From Mycobacterium sp. IS-1264 (GTDB lineage Bacteria; Actinomycetota; Actinomycetes; Mycobacteriales; Mycobacteriaceae): DNA of 64,000 bases. The notes under the pieces are model-generated. The model worked only from the letters and a program-made list of their open reading frames with translations. It did not search any database and was not told the DNA's origin. The stretch is taken from contig NZ_MBES01000078.1 in NCBI RefSeq assembly GCF_001954195.1, positions 1 through 64,000 on the forward strand, written 5' to 3'. Shown one piece after another: positions 55,823 through 64,000 of the stretch (position 1 is its first letter; each line of letters opens with the position of its first letter). The translations under genes and the position numbers were made by a program.

Positions 55823-58800
55823 TTACATGAAGTCCAGCGCCTCGACCGTCGCGATCGGACCCTCGTGGGTCGGCCGATTTGCCCCGCCGATGCAGTACAC
55901 CGTGTTGCCGACGGTCGCCACCACCTCGGCGTGCCGCGCCGTTGGCATGGGCGCCAGCGTGCTCCACTTCCCGCTGGCGATGTCATACATCTCGACCGTG
56001 TTCAGCACCATCGTCGGCTCTTCGCCGCCGACGGCCACGATGCGGCCATCGATATACGTGGCGCCGTAACTTCCCCGCGGCGTCGGCATGCCCACCAGCC
56101 TGGTCCAGGTCCCCGCCGCGGGATCGAATCGTTCGAGGGCCGCGGAATTCTTGTCAGCCGAGAGGAACCGGCCGCCGACCGTGTACACGTAGGTGCCGTC
56201 GGAGACTGCCGCCAGGTGTTCGCGCGCCGTCGGCATGTCGGCCGCGTCGTTCCACGAGGTGCCGTCGAAGACCTCGGTCTGCGGGACGAGTTGCTTGGCG
56301 TTCTGCCCGCCGACCGCCACGAGTTTGTCACCCACGACGGCCGCGGCCGGCGCCGCCCGAGCGTGCGTGAGGCTCGGCAGCTCCACCCAGCTGCCGCCCC
56401 GCAGCGCGAACACCTTGTTGGACGCGTTCGCGAGGTTGTCGCTCGCACCGCCGAGCACCACCACCTCGCCGCGGTACGTCGCCGCCGCCGCGTGGTGCAG
56501 CGGGATGGGCAACGGAGGGCCGGTTTCCCAGGCGCCGCTGCGCGGGTCGTAGCTTTCGACGGTCTGGAGCGCTACTCCGTTCTGCAGGCCGCCGAGGATC
56601 CAGATCTTGTTGTTGAGGACCGCCCAGGCCATCATCAACCGGGCCGTCGGCGCGTCGGGCAGGGACCGCCACTGCGAGGCCGGCTGGATCTTGCGGGCCG
56701 GCAGCTTCAGCACCTCCGCCGCAGCGGTTACCTGGCCATCTCCGACACCGGTGGACCCGCCGATCGCGTAGACGGATTTCTCCACCGCCGCGACGGCCAT
56801 CCCGTGGCGCGGGGTCGTCATGTCCGGCAACCCGGTCCACGTTTTGGTCATCAGATCGAACACCGAAACGGTTTTGAGGACTTGCCCCGACGACACCCCC
56901 CCGACGGCCACCAGGCGGCCGTCCGTGATGGCCACGCCGAGGTCACTGCGCGCCTGGGGAAGCGCGGGTAACGACGTCCAGGCTTTCGCCGCCGGGTCAT
57001 ACGCCTCGAGTGTCGGCAGATCCGAGCCGCCGTTGGTGCCGCCGACGGCGTACACCAACTTTCCGTCCGAGGCCGCGGCAAGCATCTGCCGCGGAGTCGG
57101 TATGGGCGCGCCCAGGCTCCAAGAGTTGCCGTCGAAGACCTCGGTCGTGTTCAGCAGCGCACCGCCCGCGTCGACACCGCCGGTGACAACGAGCCGATCA
57201 CCGACGACGGCCGCTGCCGCCGCCGCCCTGGGCTGCAACAGGTGCGGCATCTCTACCCAGCGACTGTTGATTACCCGCCAAACCTGGTCCGACGCAACGC
57301 TTTTGCCGCCCACTGACTTGAGCCCGCCCAGCACGACGGGGTTTCCCTGCCAATTGACCGCGGTCGCGCGCTGGACGGCAACCGGGAGATCGTCGCCCCC
57401 CTTCCAGCTATCGATGACTGGGTCGTAGCCCTCCTGCATCGCGCTGAGGGCTCCGTCGCTTCGAATCCCGCCGAAGATCCAGATCGTGCCGTCGACCTGG
57501 GTGGTGGCCCCGGCGTCGCGGGCGACGCGCGCATTCGTGATCGGTTTCCATTCGACCGGCGCCTCCGTGCTCGGTTGGCTCGCGGCGGTCTTGTGGCCGT
57601 TGTCGCCCGGAATCGCGAAAACCACAACGACGATCACCAGCAGCACGACGGCGGCGGCCGCGCCGGCGACCAGCGCAATGCGACTCCGCTTCTTTCCCGG
57701 CTCGCCGAACCAAGCGGCGGCCCGCGCCTGCAGCGGCGGTTTCCCGCCCGGGGGCGGGACGGCGCCCGGCGGCTGCGCGGGGATCCTCGGTGGGGTCATT
57801 GCGTTGCCGTTTCCCGACGGCGGGGGCGGCGGAGCGGGCACCGGCCCCTGCGTTCCGGTGATGCCTCCGCCGCGCAATCTGGTCGCCGCGGCGGAGTACT
57901 CGTCGGACCCGGACGCCGCCAGCGGCGCGGTCGCGGGGGCGGACTCGCTCGGCGGCGGCGGTTTGGGAACGGACGACGTCGTGCGATCCGGCGGCCGCCC
58001 CGTTGCCGTGTGTCCGCGGGGGGAAGCGGAGGGAGTTGCGGTGAGGCCCGCCGTCACGTTGACCGTGTGCCCCGGCTCGACACCGACGCTGGTGATCGCC
58101 ATCGAATCGGGTTTCAGGCCATTCTGGCGCTGCGCCGATTGCAATTCGCGGCCGAACTGCGCCGCGGACGTGGGCCGCTCGGCCGGATCGATGGCCATCG
58201 CATGCTCGATCGCCGCGCACACCGCGTCCGGGATCCCGTCCGGACGCATGTCCGGGACCCGTGTCGTGCTGATCCGCAGATACTGCGCAATGAGGTCCTC
58301 GCCGCTGCGGCGTTCGTGTGCGGCGCTGCCGGCAATGAGCGCATAAATTGTGGCGCCGAGAGAGTAAAGGTCGGAACTCACCGTTGCCGGATTACCGGTC
58401 ATAACCTCGGGCGCGGTGTAGTCGATTGTGCCGGAGAAGAACCCGGTCGCGGTTTCATACCCGCCTTCGATGTGGGCGATCCCGAAATCGCTCAGCTGGG
58501 GCTCGCCGTAGTCGTTGATAAGCACGTTTGCGGGCTTGATATCGCGGTGCAAAGTTCCGCTCTTGTGTGCGGTTTCCAGTGCCCCGCACAACTTCACCCC
58601 GATCCGCAATGCCTCGGGCCAAGAAATTGGCCCCTCGCGGCGCAACCTGACGGCCAGCGAATCCGCTGCGTGGTAGGGCATCACGATGTACGGCTTGCCG
58701 CTCTCGGTCACGCCGACGCGCAAGATGTTGACGATATTCGGATGCCCCGAGAGGCCGCCCATCGCATAGCCCTCGCGCAGAAAGCGCTCCCTGCTGTCTT

Positions 58801-58987
58801 CGTCGAAATGCGATGGCAGCACCTTGACCGCGACATTTCGCCCGAGCGCCGTCTCGTAGCAGCAATAGATCACGCCGGCGCCGCCCCGGGCGACTTGGCG
58901 GGCATCTTCGAATCCGGCGGAAGCCAACTCCGCAGCGAGCCCGCTCGGGGCCGGCGTCGGACCGTCGCTGGCAGGTCCTTCAGCCAT
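55823..58987 (-). CDS. Receptor-type Ser/Thr protein kinase with kelch double-propeller sensor
   Basis: A 1054-residue protein. The cytoplasmic kinase domain (about 25-285) is close to that of PknK: glycine loop RGGAGVIY, Lys in VAVKVL, HRDIKPANV, DFG and APEV. A Pro-rich linker (about 300-430) leads to one membrane segment (about 437-460). The external part carries twelve kelch-type GG motifs in two sets of six (for example IFGG, VLGG, VTGG, then ILGG, VLGG, AVGG), that is two six-bladed propellers related by internal duplication. It should phosphorylate Ser/Thr in response to an external ligand, unknown. It lies between hsaB and nat, on the opposite strand. Confidence 0.93.
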   Translation of the reverse strand: MAEGPASDGPTPAPSGLAAELASAGFEDARQVARGGAGVIYCCYETALGRNVAVKVLPSHFDEDSRERFLREGYAMGGLSGHPNIVNILRVGVTESGKPYIVMPYHAADSLAVRLRREGPISWPEALRIGVKLCGALETAHKSGTLHRDIKPANVLINDYGEPQLSDFGIAHIEGGYETATGFFSGTIDYTAPEVMTGNPATVSSDLYSLGATIYALIAGSAAHERRSGEDLIAQYLRISTTRVPDMRPDGIPDAVCAAIEHAMAIDPAERPTSAAQFGRELQSAQRQNGLKPDSMAITSVGVEPGHTVNVTAGLTATPSASPRGHTATGRPPDRTTSSVPKPPPPSESAPATAPLAASGSDEYSAAATRLRGGGITGTQGPVPAPPPPPSGNGNAMTPPRIPAQPPGAVPPPGGKPPLQARAAAWFGEPGKKRSRIALVAGAAAAVVLLVIVVVVFAIPGDNGHKTAASQPSTEAPVEWKPITNARVARDAGATTQVDGTIWIFGGIRSDGALSAMQEGYDPVIDSWKGGDDLPVAVQRATAVNWQGNPVVLGGLKSVGGKSVASDQVWRVINSRWVEMPHLLQPRAAAAAAVVGDRLVVTGGVDAGGALLNTTEVFDGNSWSLGAPIPTPRQMLAAASDGKLVYAVGGTNGGSDLPTLEAYDPAAKAWTSLPALPQARSDLGVAITDGRLVAVGGVSSGQVLKTVSVFDLMTKTWTGLPDMTTPRHGMAVAAVEKSVYAIGGSTGVGDGQVTAAAEVLKLPARKIQPASQWRSLPDAPTARLMMAWAVLNNKIWILGGLQNGVALQTVESYDPRSGAWETGPPLPIPLHHAAAATYRGEVVVLGGASDNLANASNKVFALRGGSWVELPSLTHARAAPAAAVVGDKLVAVGGQNAKQLVPQTEVFDGTSWNDAADMPTAREHLAAVSDGTYVYTVGGRFLSADKNSAALERFDPAAGTWTRLVGMPTPRGSYGATYIDGRIVAVGGEEPTMVLNTVEMYDIASGKWSTLAPMPTARHAEVVATVGNTVYCIGGANRPTHEGPIATVEALDFM

Positions 58988-59121
58988 TTCTGGGCGCCAA
59001 TCTGTGCAATGAATGAATTAGCGAGGTCAAGAGTATCGCTCGCGATCTCCCGCGGAGAAGATTCGGCGAGGATAGTTTCCGCGGGACATATTCTGACGCC
59101 TCCCTGGGCCAGAATGGCGTC

Positions 59122-59952
59122 ATGACGCTCGATCTGAACGGATACTTCGATCGCATCGACTACCACGGCGCCGCCGAGCCGAACCTCGAGGTATTACAGG
59201 ATCTGGTGACCGCCCACACTCGGACCATTCCCTTCGAGAACCTCGATCCGCTGTTGGGGGTGCCGGTCGACGACCTGAGCCCGGAATCCCTCGCCGACAA
59301 GCTGGTTCGCCGGGGTCGGGGCGGCTACTGCTACGAGCAGAACGGCCTAATGGGCTATGCGCTCGGCAAAATCGGCTTTCGGGTGCGGCGATTCGCCGGG
59401 CGGGTGATCTGGATGGTCCCGCCCGACGCACCGGTCGGGGCGCAGACTCATACGGTGTTGGCGGTGACGTTCCCCGGTTCCGCGGGCCCATATCTCGTCG
59501 ACGTCGGTTTCGGCGGCCAGACCCTGCCTTCGCCCATCCGGCTGGAAACGGGCAGCGTCCAGCAGACGACGCTGGAACCGTACCGGTTGCGGGACCGCCG
59601 CGACGGACTGGTGCTAGAGGCCCAGATCCGCGGCGAGTGGCAGTCGCTCTACGAGTTCACCACGCGAACCAGGCCGGACATCGACCTGCGGGTGGGTAGC
59701 TGGTGGGTGTCGACCCACCCGTCGTCGCACTTCGTGACGAGCCTGACGGTCGCGCGGTTGACCGACGGCGCCCGAATGAACCTGGCGGGCCGCAACCTGA
59801 CCGTTCACCGCGCCGACGGTAGCGAGAAAACCCGGCTCGAGGACGCCGCCGCGGTCGTCGACGCGCTGCGCGACCGGTTCGGCATCAATGTCGATGACGT
59901 CGCCGAGCGCGGTGCCCTCGAGGCGCGCATCGACAAGGTCCTGGACGCTTAG
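59122..59952 (+). CDS. nat: Arylamine N-acetyltransferase
   Basis: A 276-residue NAT with the catalytic triad Cys70 (RGGYC), His110 and Asp127 at the canonical positions. In mycobacteria it can use propionyl-CoA from cholesterol breakdown. In M. tuberculosis it directly follows hsaB; here 4.1 kb separates them, so it needs its own promoter. It is convergent with the aminotransferase gene (4-bp overlap). Confidence 0.96.
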   Translation: MTLDLNGYFDRIDYHGAAEPNLEVLQDLVTAHTRTIPFENLDPLLGVPVDDLSPESLADKLVRRGRGGYCYEQNGLMGYALGKIGFRVRRFAGRVIWMVPPDAPVGAQTHTVLAVTFPGSAGPYLVDVGFGGQTLPSPIRLETGSVQQTTLEPYRLRDRRDGLVLEAQIRGEWQSLYEFTTRTRPDIDLRVGSWWVSTHPSSHFVTSLTVARLTDGARMNLAGRNLTVHRADGSEKTRLEDAAAVVDALRDRFGINVDDVAERGALEARIDKVLDA

Positions 59953-61115
59953 CGGCGCACCAGCCAGGGCCCCATGCGCCGCAGCGCCTCCTCGATGTCG
60001 GTGGTCGGCCCGGCGAAGGACAGCCGGACGAAGGCATTGCCGCGCGCGGGGTCGAAGTCGATGCCCGGTGCGATGGCAACGCCGGTGTCGGACAGCAGCT
60101 TTGCGCAGAAACCCAGCGAATCGTCGGTGAAGTCGGAGACATCGGCGTACACATAGAACGCGCCGTCGGTCGGCGCCAGCCGGTCGATCCCGATCCGGCG
60201 CAGCCCGTCGAGCAGCAGCGAGCGGTTGACGGCGTAGTGACGCAGATGGCCGTCGGCCTCGGCGATCGCCTCGGGCGTGAACGCCGCCACCGCCGCGATC
60301 TGCGACAGCACGGGCGGGCAGATGGTGAAGTTGCCGGTCAGGCAGTCCACCGCGCGGCGCAGCTCCGGCGGCACCAGCAGCCAGCCCAGCCGCCAGCCCG
60401 TCATCGCGTAATACTTGGAAAAGCTGTTGACTACCACCGCGTTTCGCGACGTCTGCCAGGCGCAGCTGGTTTGCGGGGCGCCCGGGTAGACCAGGCCGTG
60501 GTAGACCTCGTCGCTGATCAGCCGCACCCCCGAGGCCTCGCACCACGACGCGATCGCCGCCAACTCGGCCGGCGGTATGACCGTCCCGGTGGGGTTGGCC
60601 GGGCTGGCGACGACGACTCCGGCCACCGGCGGGTCCAGTTCGGCCAGCATCCGCGCGGTCGGTTGGAACCGAGTCTCCGGTCCGCACGGGATCTCCACCA
60701 CCTCGCATCCCAGCGCCGACAGGATGTTTCGATAGCACGGGTAGCCGGGACTGGCCAGCGCCACCCGATCGCCGACGTCGAAACACGCGAGAAAAGCGAG
60801 CAGGAACCCGCCCGAGGAGCCCGTGGTGATCACCACGGCGTCGGACTCGACGTAGATTCCGTGCTGGCGCTGGTAATCCGCCGCGATCGCGTCGCGCAGT
60901 TCCGGGATGCCCAGTGCCACTGTGTAACCCAACTCGTTGAGATGCAGCGCGCTCGCCGCGGCCGCCCGCACCGGCTCGGGGGCACCGACACTCGGTTGTC
61001 CCGCCGACAGGTTCACCAGATCGCCATGGCTGCGCTGGCGCTCCGCGGCCGCCAGCCAGACATCCATCACATAGAACGGCGGGATGCCGGCACGCAGCGC
61101 GACGGAGGCGTTCAC
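59949..61115 (-). CDS. aspB: Class I/II PLP-dependent aminotransferase, AspB/Rv3565-like
   Basis: A 388-residue fold-type I aminotransferase. The PLP lysine is in SFSKYYAMTGWRLGW, with ASPANPTGTV and ISDEVYHGLVY as other cofactor motifs. GTG 61115 overlaps the fadE33 stop and gives the M. tuberculosis length. It belongs to the fadE31-33 operon of the sterol C/D-ring block; its real substrate is not known to me. Confidence 0.93.
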   Translation of the reverse strand: MNASVALRAGIPPFYVMDVWLAAAERQRSHGDLVNLSAGQPSVGAPEPVRAAAASALHLNELGYTVALGIPELRDAIAADYQRQHGIYVESDAVVITTGSSGGFLLAFLACFDVGDRVALASPGYPCYRNILSALGCEVVEIPCGPETRFQPTARMLAELDPPVAGVVVASPANPTGTVIPPAELAAIASWCEASGVRLISDEVYHGLVYPGAPQTSCAWQTSRNAVVVNSFSKYYAMTGWRLGWLLVPPELRRAVDCLTGNFTICPPVLSQIAAVAAFTPEAIAEADGHLRHYAVNRSLLLDGLRRIGIDRLAPTDGAFYVYADVSDFTDDSLGFCAKLLSDTGVAIAPGIDFDPARGNAFVRLSFAGPTTDIEEALRRMGPWLVRR

Positions 61116-62062
61116 GGCGTTTTGAGCACCTCGGATTCCAGCCGGCTCAGCAGTTCTCGCGGCGCGCCCAGCAGCTGGGCACTGCCGTGTGCGCGCTTGA
61201 AATACAGGTGCATGTCGTGTTCCCAGGTGATCGCGATGCCACCGTGGAGCTGAATGCCTTCGGCGGCCGCCCTGCTCAGCGCCTCGCTTGCGGCGAGGCG
61301 CGCGGTGGCGGCGTTGGTGGGTGTGGGGTCGACGCACGCGTCGGCGACGACGGCCCGCGCCGCCGCGATCGCGACGTACAGATCCGCCATCCGATGCTTG
61401 AGCGCCTGGAAGCTGCCGATGGGGCGGCCGAATTGCACTCTGCTCTTGGCATATTCGACGGTCAGCTCCAGGCAGCGCTCGGCGGCCCCGATCTGCTCGG
61501 CGGCCACCAGGATCGCCGCGGAGTCGGCCAGGCCGGGGTCGGGCCCCAGCGCGGTGGTCTCCTCGGGCCGCACTTGGGCCAGCCGGCGCGTGGGGTCCAT
61601 CGTCGTCACCGGTTGCGCGCTGAAGCGGGTCCACCTGGCCAGCTCGCCGTCCACCGCGGCGACGACCACGTCGGCGATGTCGCCGTTGACCACATAGTCA
61701 GCGTCGAGCACCAGCGCACCGATCGAGCTACCCTCCGCCAGCCCCGCCAATGCGTCGGCGTCGGGCTCCGGCGCCGCCAGCAGCGCCAGCTCGGCCAGTG
61801 TGGTGCCCAACAGCGGGGAGGGCACCAGCGCGCGGCCCAGTTCCTGCAAAACCGTTGCGGCATCGGCCAGTTCGCCGCCTGCACCCCCGAGGTCCTCGGG
61901 CACCATCAGCGCGGCGGCGCCAACCTGCTCGCAGAGCAGCCGCCACAGCGATTCGTCGTAGCCCGCCTCCGACTCGATCGCGGCGCGCACGGCCGCCGGG
62001 TCCGCGTGTTTGGTGACCAGGGCTGCGACGGTCTCGCGCAGCATCTCCCGTTCTTCGCTCAT
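61112..62062 (-). CDS. fadE33: Acyl-CoA dehydrogenase FadE33
   Basis: A 316-residue short ACAD subunit with VQFGRPIGSFQALKHRMAD and LHGGIAITWEHDMHLYFKRAH. In M. tuberculosis such subunits form alpha2beta2 complexes with FadE31. It overlaps fadE32 upstream and the aminotransferase downstream by 4 bp each. Confidence 0.94.
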   Translation of the reverse strand: MSEEREMLRETVAALVTKHADPAAVRAAIESEAGYDESLWRLLCEQVGAAALMVPEDLGGAGGELADAATVLQELGRALVPSPLLGTTLAELALLAAPEPDADALAGLAEGSSIGALVLDADYVVNGDIADVVVAAVDGELARWTRFSAQPVTTMDPTRRLAQVRPEETTALGPDPGLADSAAILVAAEQIGAAERCLELTVEYAKSRVQFGRPIGSFQALKHRMADLYVAIAAARAVVADACVDPTPTNAATARLAASEALSRAAAEGIQLHGGIAITWEHDMHLYFKRAHGSAQLLGAPRELLSRLESEVLKTP

Positions 62063-62994
62063 AACGCCTCCAGCACCCTGCGCCGATGCGCCTCGGGATC
62101 ACCCCACGCCGAGCGTAATGCCTGCACCCGCAGCAGCCACAGCGAAAGGTCGTGCTCCTGGGTGAAGCCGATCGCGCCGTGCGTCTGCAACGACGCCCGC
62201 GCCGCCAACAGCCCGGTCTCGGACGCGGCCGCCTTGGCGGCGCTCACGTCGCGCGGCTCCAACGTCAGCGCCGCGCCGTACACCAACGGACGGGTCAGCT
62301 CGATCGCGATGTGCACATCGGCCAGCTTGTGTTTGATGGCCTGATACGAACCGATCACCCGGCCGAACTGCGTGCGCTGCTTCGCGTAATCGACCGCGCC
62401 GTTGAGCAGCGCCTCCGCGACGCCGACGAGCTGCGCCGCGGTGGCCAGCGCGCCGAACCGGTAGGCACGCTCGACGTCCGCCTGCCAGGTGTCGCCGGTT
62501 GCCGTCACGTCGTAGAGGCGGCGGCTGGGATCGACGGATTGGTGGCACTCACCCGCTACGGCTTCGCTGACACCGGCGTCGGTGGCCAGCAGCACCAGCC
62601 CGGCCGCCTCGGCGTCCACCGCGCGCGGGGTCTCGGGCGGCAGTGCGACGGTGGCGATCAGCTCACCGGACGCCAGCCCGGCGCTTCGATCGTCTTCGGC
62701 AAGCAAAACCGGTGCGACGGCGATGGATTCGGCCACCGGGCCCGGCACGCACCAGCGACCGAGGCGCTCCAGCGCGACGACCAGGTCCACCGGGTCCGCG
62801 TCCAGGCCGTCGTATTTCTCGGGCACGGCCAGGGCGGTGACGCCGAGGTTGGCAAGCTGCTCCCACACCTTGCGGCCGGGCGCGACGTCGCCGGCTGACC
62901 AGGCGCGCACCGCCCCGGGCAGGTCGGCCGCGCCGAGCGCCGCGTCGATGCTGTTCGCGAAGTCGCGTTGCTGTTGGTCTAGCGCAAAGTCCAT
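62059..62994 (-). CDS. fadE32: Acyl-CoA dehydrogenase FadE32
   Basis: A 311-residue ACAD subunit starting MDFALDQQQRDFANS with TQFGRVIGSYQAIKHKLAD and THGAIGFTQEHDLSLWLLR. ATG 62994 overlaps the fadE31 stop (TAATG); an open frame further upstream lies inside fadE31 and is not used. It is the likely partner of FadE31. Confidence 0.94.
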   Translation of the reverse strand: MDFALDQQQRDFANSIDAALGAADLPGAVRAWSAGDVAPGRKVWEQLANLGVTALAVPEKYDGLDADPVDLVVALERLGRWCVPGPVAESIAVAPVLLAEDDRSAGLASGELIATVALPPETPRAVDAEAAGLVLLATDAGVSEAVAGECHQSVDPSRRLYDVTATGDTWQADVERAYRFGALATAAQLVGVAEALLNGAVDYAKQRTQFGRVIGSYQAIKHKLADVHIAIELTRPLVYGAALTLEPRDVSAAKAAASETGLLAARASLQTHGAIGFTQEHDLSLWLLRVQALRSAWGDPEAHRRRVLEAL

Positions 62995-64000
62995 TACCGC
63001 TTCTCCCTGGGCAGGCCCAGCAGGCGTTCGGAGATGATGTTGCGTTGAATCTCGTTGGTACCGGCATATATCGGGCCGCCCAGCGCGAACAGCAGGCCAT
63101 CGGTCCACGGCCCGGCGAGCTCGCCGTCGGCGCCCCGCAGGTCGATCGCGGTCTGATGGATGGCCACGTCAAGATCGGACCAGAACACCTTGGTCACCGA
63201 CGATTCGGCGCCCAGCTCGCCGCCGGCGGCCAGCCTGGTCACCGTGCCGAAGGTCTGCAGCCGGTAGGCCTGCGCCTTGATCCAGGCGTCGGCGACCCGG
63301 TCGGCGAACTCAGCGGGCGAGCCGGTGTCCTTCCACAGCCGCACCAGCCGCTCGGCGGCCGCCAGGAAGCGGGCCGGGCTGCGCAGCGACATGCCACGCT
63401 CGTTGCTGGACGTGCTCATGGCGGCCCGCCAGCCGTCGTTGGGCGTGCCGATGACGTCCTCGTCGGGCACGAAGACGTCGTCGAGGAAGATCTCACCGAA
63501 GCCGGTGTCGCCGCCCAGCTGGACAATGGGCCGCACGGTGATGCCCTTGGCTTTCAGGTCGAACATGAAGTACGTCAGCCCGTGGTGTCGCTCCGCCGAG
63601 GGGTCGGATCGAAACAACCCGAAGCCCATCTCGGCGAACGGTGCCCGCGAACTCCAGATCTTCTGCCCATTCAGCAGCCAGCCGCCGTCGGTCTTGGTCG
63701 CGGTGGACCGCAGCGACGCCAGGTCGCTGCCGGATTCCGGTTCCGACCAGGCCTGGGCCCAGATCTGTTCGCCGCTGGCCATTTTCGGCAGTATCCGGTC
63801 GAGCTGTTCCTCGGTGCCGTGCGCGAACAACGTCGGGGCCAGCATCGAGGTGCCGTTGGCGCTGGCACGTCCCGGCGCCCCGGCGTGGAAGTACTCCTCT
63901 TCGAACACCACCCAGTGCAGCAGCGGCGCGTCGCGGCCGCCGTACTTCTTCGGCCAGGTGATCACCGACAGGCCCGCATCGAAGAGCACCTTGTCCCAAT
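62994..64000 (-). CDS. fadE31: Acyl-CoA dehydrogenase FadE31 (5' end beyond the window)
   Basis: The C-terminal 335 or so residues of an ACAD. The FAD/substrate region SEPESGSDLASLRST, GGWLLNGQKIWSS and IYAGTNEIQRNIISERLLGLPREKR are present. The frame runs off the right edge, so the start and the first 50 or more residues are missing. With FadE32 and FadE33 it oxidises CoA thioesters from the HIP (C/D-ring) branch of sterol breakdown, in the KstR2-controlled set. Confidence 0.94.
   Translation of the reverse strand, partial: WDKVLFDAGLSVITWPKKYGGRDAPLLHWVVFEEEYFHAGAPGRASANGTSMLAPTLFAHGTEEQLDRILPKMASGEQIWAQAWSEPESGSDLASLRSTATKTDGGWLLNGQKIWSSRAPFAEMGFGLFRSDPSAERHHGLTYFMFDLKAKGITVRPIVQLGGDTGFGEIFLDDVFVPDEDVIGTPNDGWRAAMSTSSNERGMSLRSPARFLAAAERLVRLWKDTGSPAEFADRVADAWIKAQAYRLQTFGTVTRLAAGGELGAESSVTKVFWSDLDVAIHQTAIDLRGADGELAGPWTDGLLFALGGPIYAGTNEIQRNIISERLLGLPREKR

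Noticed and set aside
57575..59125. 516-codon plus-strand frame opposite the kinase
   Set aside because: It is Arg/Gly-rich shadow coding of the kinase gene, whose motifs are all on the minus strand.

Overview
The window is chromosomal DNA from a high-GC actinobacterium, almost certainly a slow-growing Mycobacterium, possibly in or near the M. avium complex; I cannot fix the species. The evidence is the set of PPE and QILSS-type Esx proteins, Lsr2, CarD, MhuD, KstR and the HsaACDB steroid-ring genes, together with a gene order that follows, in inverted orientation, the block I know from M. tuberculosis as roughly Rv3621c down to Rv3562. I see no IS element, prophage, CRISPR array, rRNA or tRNA gene.

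Layout. 1-2320: the tail of one PPE-like gene, a complete PPE gene and an EsxW/EsxV-like pair. 2317-6000: a translationally coupled minus-strand operon (epoxide hydrolase, luciferase-like monooxygenase, zinc alcohol dehydrogenase) and a divergent VOC protein. 6257-16099: ftsH, the folate operon folE-folP-folB-folK, two membrane proteins, then a DUF2520 protein with panC, panD and coaX (pantothenate/CoA). 16215-21002: lysS, lsr2, clpC1. 21071-23133: a YbjQ-like protein and a cobalamin-riboswitch-led cobalt transport cluster (cbtB, cbtA, a histidine phosphatase). 23137-29096: lpqF, mhuD, a hydrolase, mutY, canB, a membrane protein and disA. 29132-35816: radA, lpqE, carD, ispD, ispF, a small secreted protein, cysS1 and a SpoU rRNA methylase. 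35817-41127: accessory enzymes and transporters. 41029-45308: a zinc ABC transporter operon with pxpA and a metallo-hydrolase, behind a palindrome that looks like a Zur box.

45444-54993 holds a LacI regulator and the cholesterol-catabolism core: kstR, fadE34, kshB and hsaA-hsaD-hsaC-hsaB, with three KstR-type operators. 55256-58987 is an accessory insertion on the opposite strand: a membrane-anchored coiled-coil protein and a 1054-residue Ser/Thr kinase whose sensor part is two six-bladed kelch propellers. It separates nat from hsaB, which are adjacent in M. tuberculosis. 59122-64000: nat, an aminotransferase, and fadE33, fadE32 and the 3' part of fadE31, of the C/D-ring branch.

Most of the window is conserved core. 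The parts that merit attention are the chimeric PPE tail at the left edge, the kelch kinase insertion, an 18-bp sequence shared by the lysS and cysS1 starts, the cobalamin riboswitch cluster, the Zur/zinc module, and a dispersed GC-rich repeat sitting in the hsaA-hsaD junction. No wholly new system is evident; the kinase plus coiled-coil pair is the best candidate for undescribed biology.
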